A stretch of 64,000 nucleotides of DNA from Paraburkholderia sp. BL9I2N2. Its GTDB lineage: Bacteria > Pseudomonadota > Gammaproteobacteria > Burkholderiales > Burkholderiaceae. The stretch's first letter is position 1. Each line of letters opens with the position of its first letter. The stretch covers positions 992,001 through 1,056,000 of the forward strand of contig NZ_SMGP01000004.1 of NCBI RefSeq assembly GCF_004339745.1, in the 5' to 3' direction. Made by a program: the position numbers and the translations under genes. Positions 62,715-64,000 of this stretch are shown one piece after another. The notes beneath the pieces are model-generated. The model saw only the letters and a list, made by a program, of their open reading frames with translations. It was not told the DNA's origin and did no database searches.

Positions 62715-62789
62715 GATCTTTCCTCTGTCGAAAATGTCGGTATTGGAATGGGTTTGAGTGGCGTGCGATTCAGTGGGAGTCAGTGCGCT

Positions 62790-63863
62790 TCAATGCCCGA
62801 CCCGCGCGGCGATCAGTTTGCACGCATGCGGCGGCAATTCCGCGAGCACCGGCATGCCGAGCGTAAGCCCCGGCGTTTCGCGCGGCGTGGTGGCGGCGGT
62901 CAAGATGAAGCCGGCGCAGTCGATGGTCGCTTCGAGCGACGCGCCCACGTCGCGGATAAACGTCACGGTGCCTTGCAGCCGGTTCGGACCCGCGGAATCG
63001 GACGCGGCTTTCACGCACACGTCTTCGGGGCGGATCAGCAGGCGGATATCGCTGCTGGACTCCGGCACGCGCGCCGGTTGCACCACGCTGATGCGCCGGC
63101 CGCCCGGCAGGCTCACGCCGCCCGCGCCGTCGTAGGTGACCGGCAGGATATTGCCGAGACCGATGAAGTCGGCGACGAACTCGCTGACCGGATCGCGATA
63201 GATATCGAGCGGCTTGCCGACCTGTGCGATGCGGCCTTTCTCCATCACGACGATCTCGTCGGCCATCGTCATTGCTTCGCGCTGGTCGTGCGTGACCATG
63301 ATCGTCGTGATGCCGAGACGCTGTTGCAGCAGGCGGATCTCCACCTGCATGGCTTCACGCAGCTTGGCGTCGAGCGCGGAGAGCGGTTCGTCCAGCAACA
63401 GCAGTTTCGGTTGCGAGGCGATCGCGCGCGCAATCGCCACGCGCTGACGCTGGCCGCCGGAGAGTTGCGTGACCGGCCGGTTCGCCATGTGCGGCAACTG
63501 GATCAGTTCCAGCAACTCCGCCACGCGGCGCGTCTGCTGGTCCTTCGCCGTCTTGCGCAGCTTCAGCGGATACGCGATGTTCTGCGCGACCGTCATGTGC
63601 GGAAACAGCGCGAGCGACTGGAACACCATGCCGAAGTCGCGCTGGTTCGCCGGCAGGCGCGTGATGTCGCGCCCGGCGAAATGGATGCTGCCCGAGGTCG
63701 GCGTTTCCAGGCCGGCGATCATCCGCAGCAGCGTGGTCTTGCCGCAGCCGGACGGGCCGAGGAAGCACACCAGCTTGCCGTCGGGCACGCTCAGATCGAC
63801 GCTGTCGACGGCATGGGCCGCGCCGAAGCGCCGGGTCACGGCCTGCAACGTTAAATGGGTCAT
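62790..63863 (-). CDS. ABC ATPase, PotA/MalK-like with TOBE domain
   Basis: 357 residues from ATG 63863, which has GGAG 6 nt upstream. Walker A GPSGCGKTT (36-44), signature LSGGQRQRVAIARA, Walker B LLLLDEP, H-loop VTHDQREA, and a C-terminal TOBE regulatory domain (about 245-355) as in polyamine/iron/phosphonate importers, not the HisP class expected with the downstream permeases. Whether it energises those permeases, the upstream one, or both is open. Confidence 0.9.
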   Translation of the reverse strand: MTHLTLQAVTRRFGAAHAVDSVDLSVPDGKLVCFLGPSGCGKTTLLRMIAGLETPTSGSIHFAGRDITRLPANQRDFGMVFQSLALFPHMTVAQNIAYPLKLRKTAKDQQTRRVAELLELIQLPHMANRPVTQLSGGQRQRVAIARAIASQPKLLLLDEPLSALDAKLREAMQVEIRLLQQRLGITTIMVTHDQREAMTMADEIVVMEKGRIAQVGKPLDIYRDPVSEFVADFIGLGNILPVTYDGAGGVSLPGGRRISVVQPARVPESSSDIRLLIRPEDVCVKAASDSAGPNRLQGTVTFIRDVGASLEATIDCAGFILTAATTPRETPGLTLGMPVLAELPPHACKLIAARVGH

Positions 63864-63902
63864 CGGATGCTCCAGCAAGAAGAGGGCGTCATGAGCGCGC
63901 GA

Positions 63903-64000
63903 TCACAAAGCGACGCCTTCGTCGCCGATCAGCTTTTCGAGCAGCCAGATCAGCGCGAAGTCGATCGCGACGATGAACACGGCAAAACAGAACACGGTCG
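63903..64000 (-). CDS. Permease, C-terminal fragment at window edge
   Basis: The minus strand ends with FALIWLLEKLIGDEGVAL and TGA at 63905-63903. A final membrane helix is visible before it. Position immediately upstream of the TOBE ATPase suggests a permease subunit of the same importer. The rest lies outside the window. Confidence 0.6.
   Translation of the reverse strand, partial: TVFCFAVFIVAIDFALIWLLEKLIGDEGVAL

Noticed and set aside
1..64000. tRNA, rRNA, CRISPR array, insertion sequence or prophage
   Set aside because: Scanned by eye on both strands: no cloverleaf with CCA end, no regularly spaced repeats with unique spacers, and no transposase or integrase motifs found.

Overview
The window reads as chromosomal DNA of a Paraburkholderia-type betaproteobacterium. 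The bulk is GC-rich, and the gene set is typical of that group: a tssM/tagX/tagF type VI secretion (T6SS) block, a DUF3331 protein, OpgC, a Burkholderia-type trimeric porin, IcmF, and many LysR/AraC/GntR regulators. I recognise no rRNA, tRNA, CRISPR array, transposase or phage gene.

Layout. 1-6.2 kb is the end of a T6SS cluster: tagF (partial), tssM, the M15 peptidase tagX, and a divergent Ala/Lys-rich membrane protein. 6.3-19 kb holds mixed housekeeping and accessory genes. These are a lipoprotein nucleoside hydrolase, a LysR regulator, a long inverted repeat of about 565 bp, and an alcohol dehydrogenase divergent from an AraC regulator. A molybdopterin oxidoreductase/cytochrome b561/periplasmic protein operon follows, divergent from a two-component system, then small VOC, PhnA and ABM proteins and a tandem-PAS diguanylate cyclase.

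19.2-30.4 kb is the most coherent metabolic unit. My reading is a complete route from sulfolactate to sulfate. Two stereo-complementary dehydrogenases (SlcC-like and ComC-like) interconvert (S)- and (R)-sulfolactate through sulfopyruvate. A SuyAB-type sulfo-lyase releases pyruvate and sulfite. A SoeABC-type cytoplasmic molybdenum sulfite dehydrogenase passes sulfite electrons to quinone. A DctA-type symporter is the likely importer. A GntR regulator is transcribed divergently from suyA, and two near-identical palindromes (CTCATCTA-N7-TAGATGA) sit just upstream of the two divergent -35 boxes.

30.8-35.6 kb is a less GC-rich orphan T6SS island: vgrG with a C-terminal extension, an unrecognised cargo protein, and a membrane-anchored BNR-repeat protein that is a likely immunity factor. 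The genes overlap or are 1 bp apart.

35.7-48.5 kb carries class II ribonucleotide reductase, DUF3331, an AI-2E family permease, an esterase, OpgC, a porin, LysR, an aldo/keto reductase, NudK and a DeoR regulator with phased direct repeats upstream. 48.9-60.3 kb contains two related xanthine-dehydrogenase-family modules with trihaem cytochromes. The first has lost most of its Mo-binding subunit; the second looks intact and is Tat-exported. Between them lie SRPBCC, a DUF3465-like protein, an NlpD-like LysM lipoprotein and a dehalogenase-like hydrolase. 60.4-64 kb is an ABC transporter operon on the minus strand, combining polar-amino-acid-type permeases and binding protein with a MalK/PotA-type ATPase and the end of another permease.

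All family names come from reading the translated sequence and from memory of families. No database search was possible.
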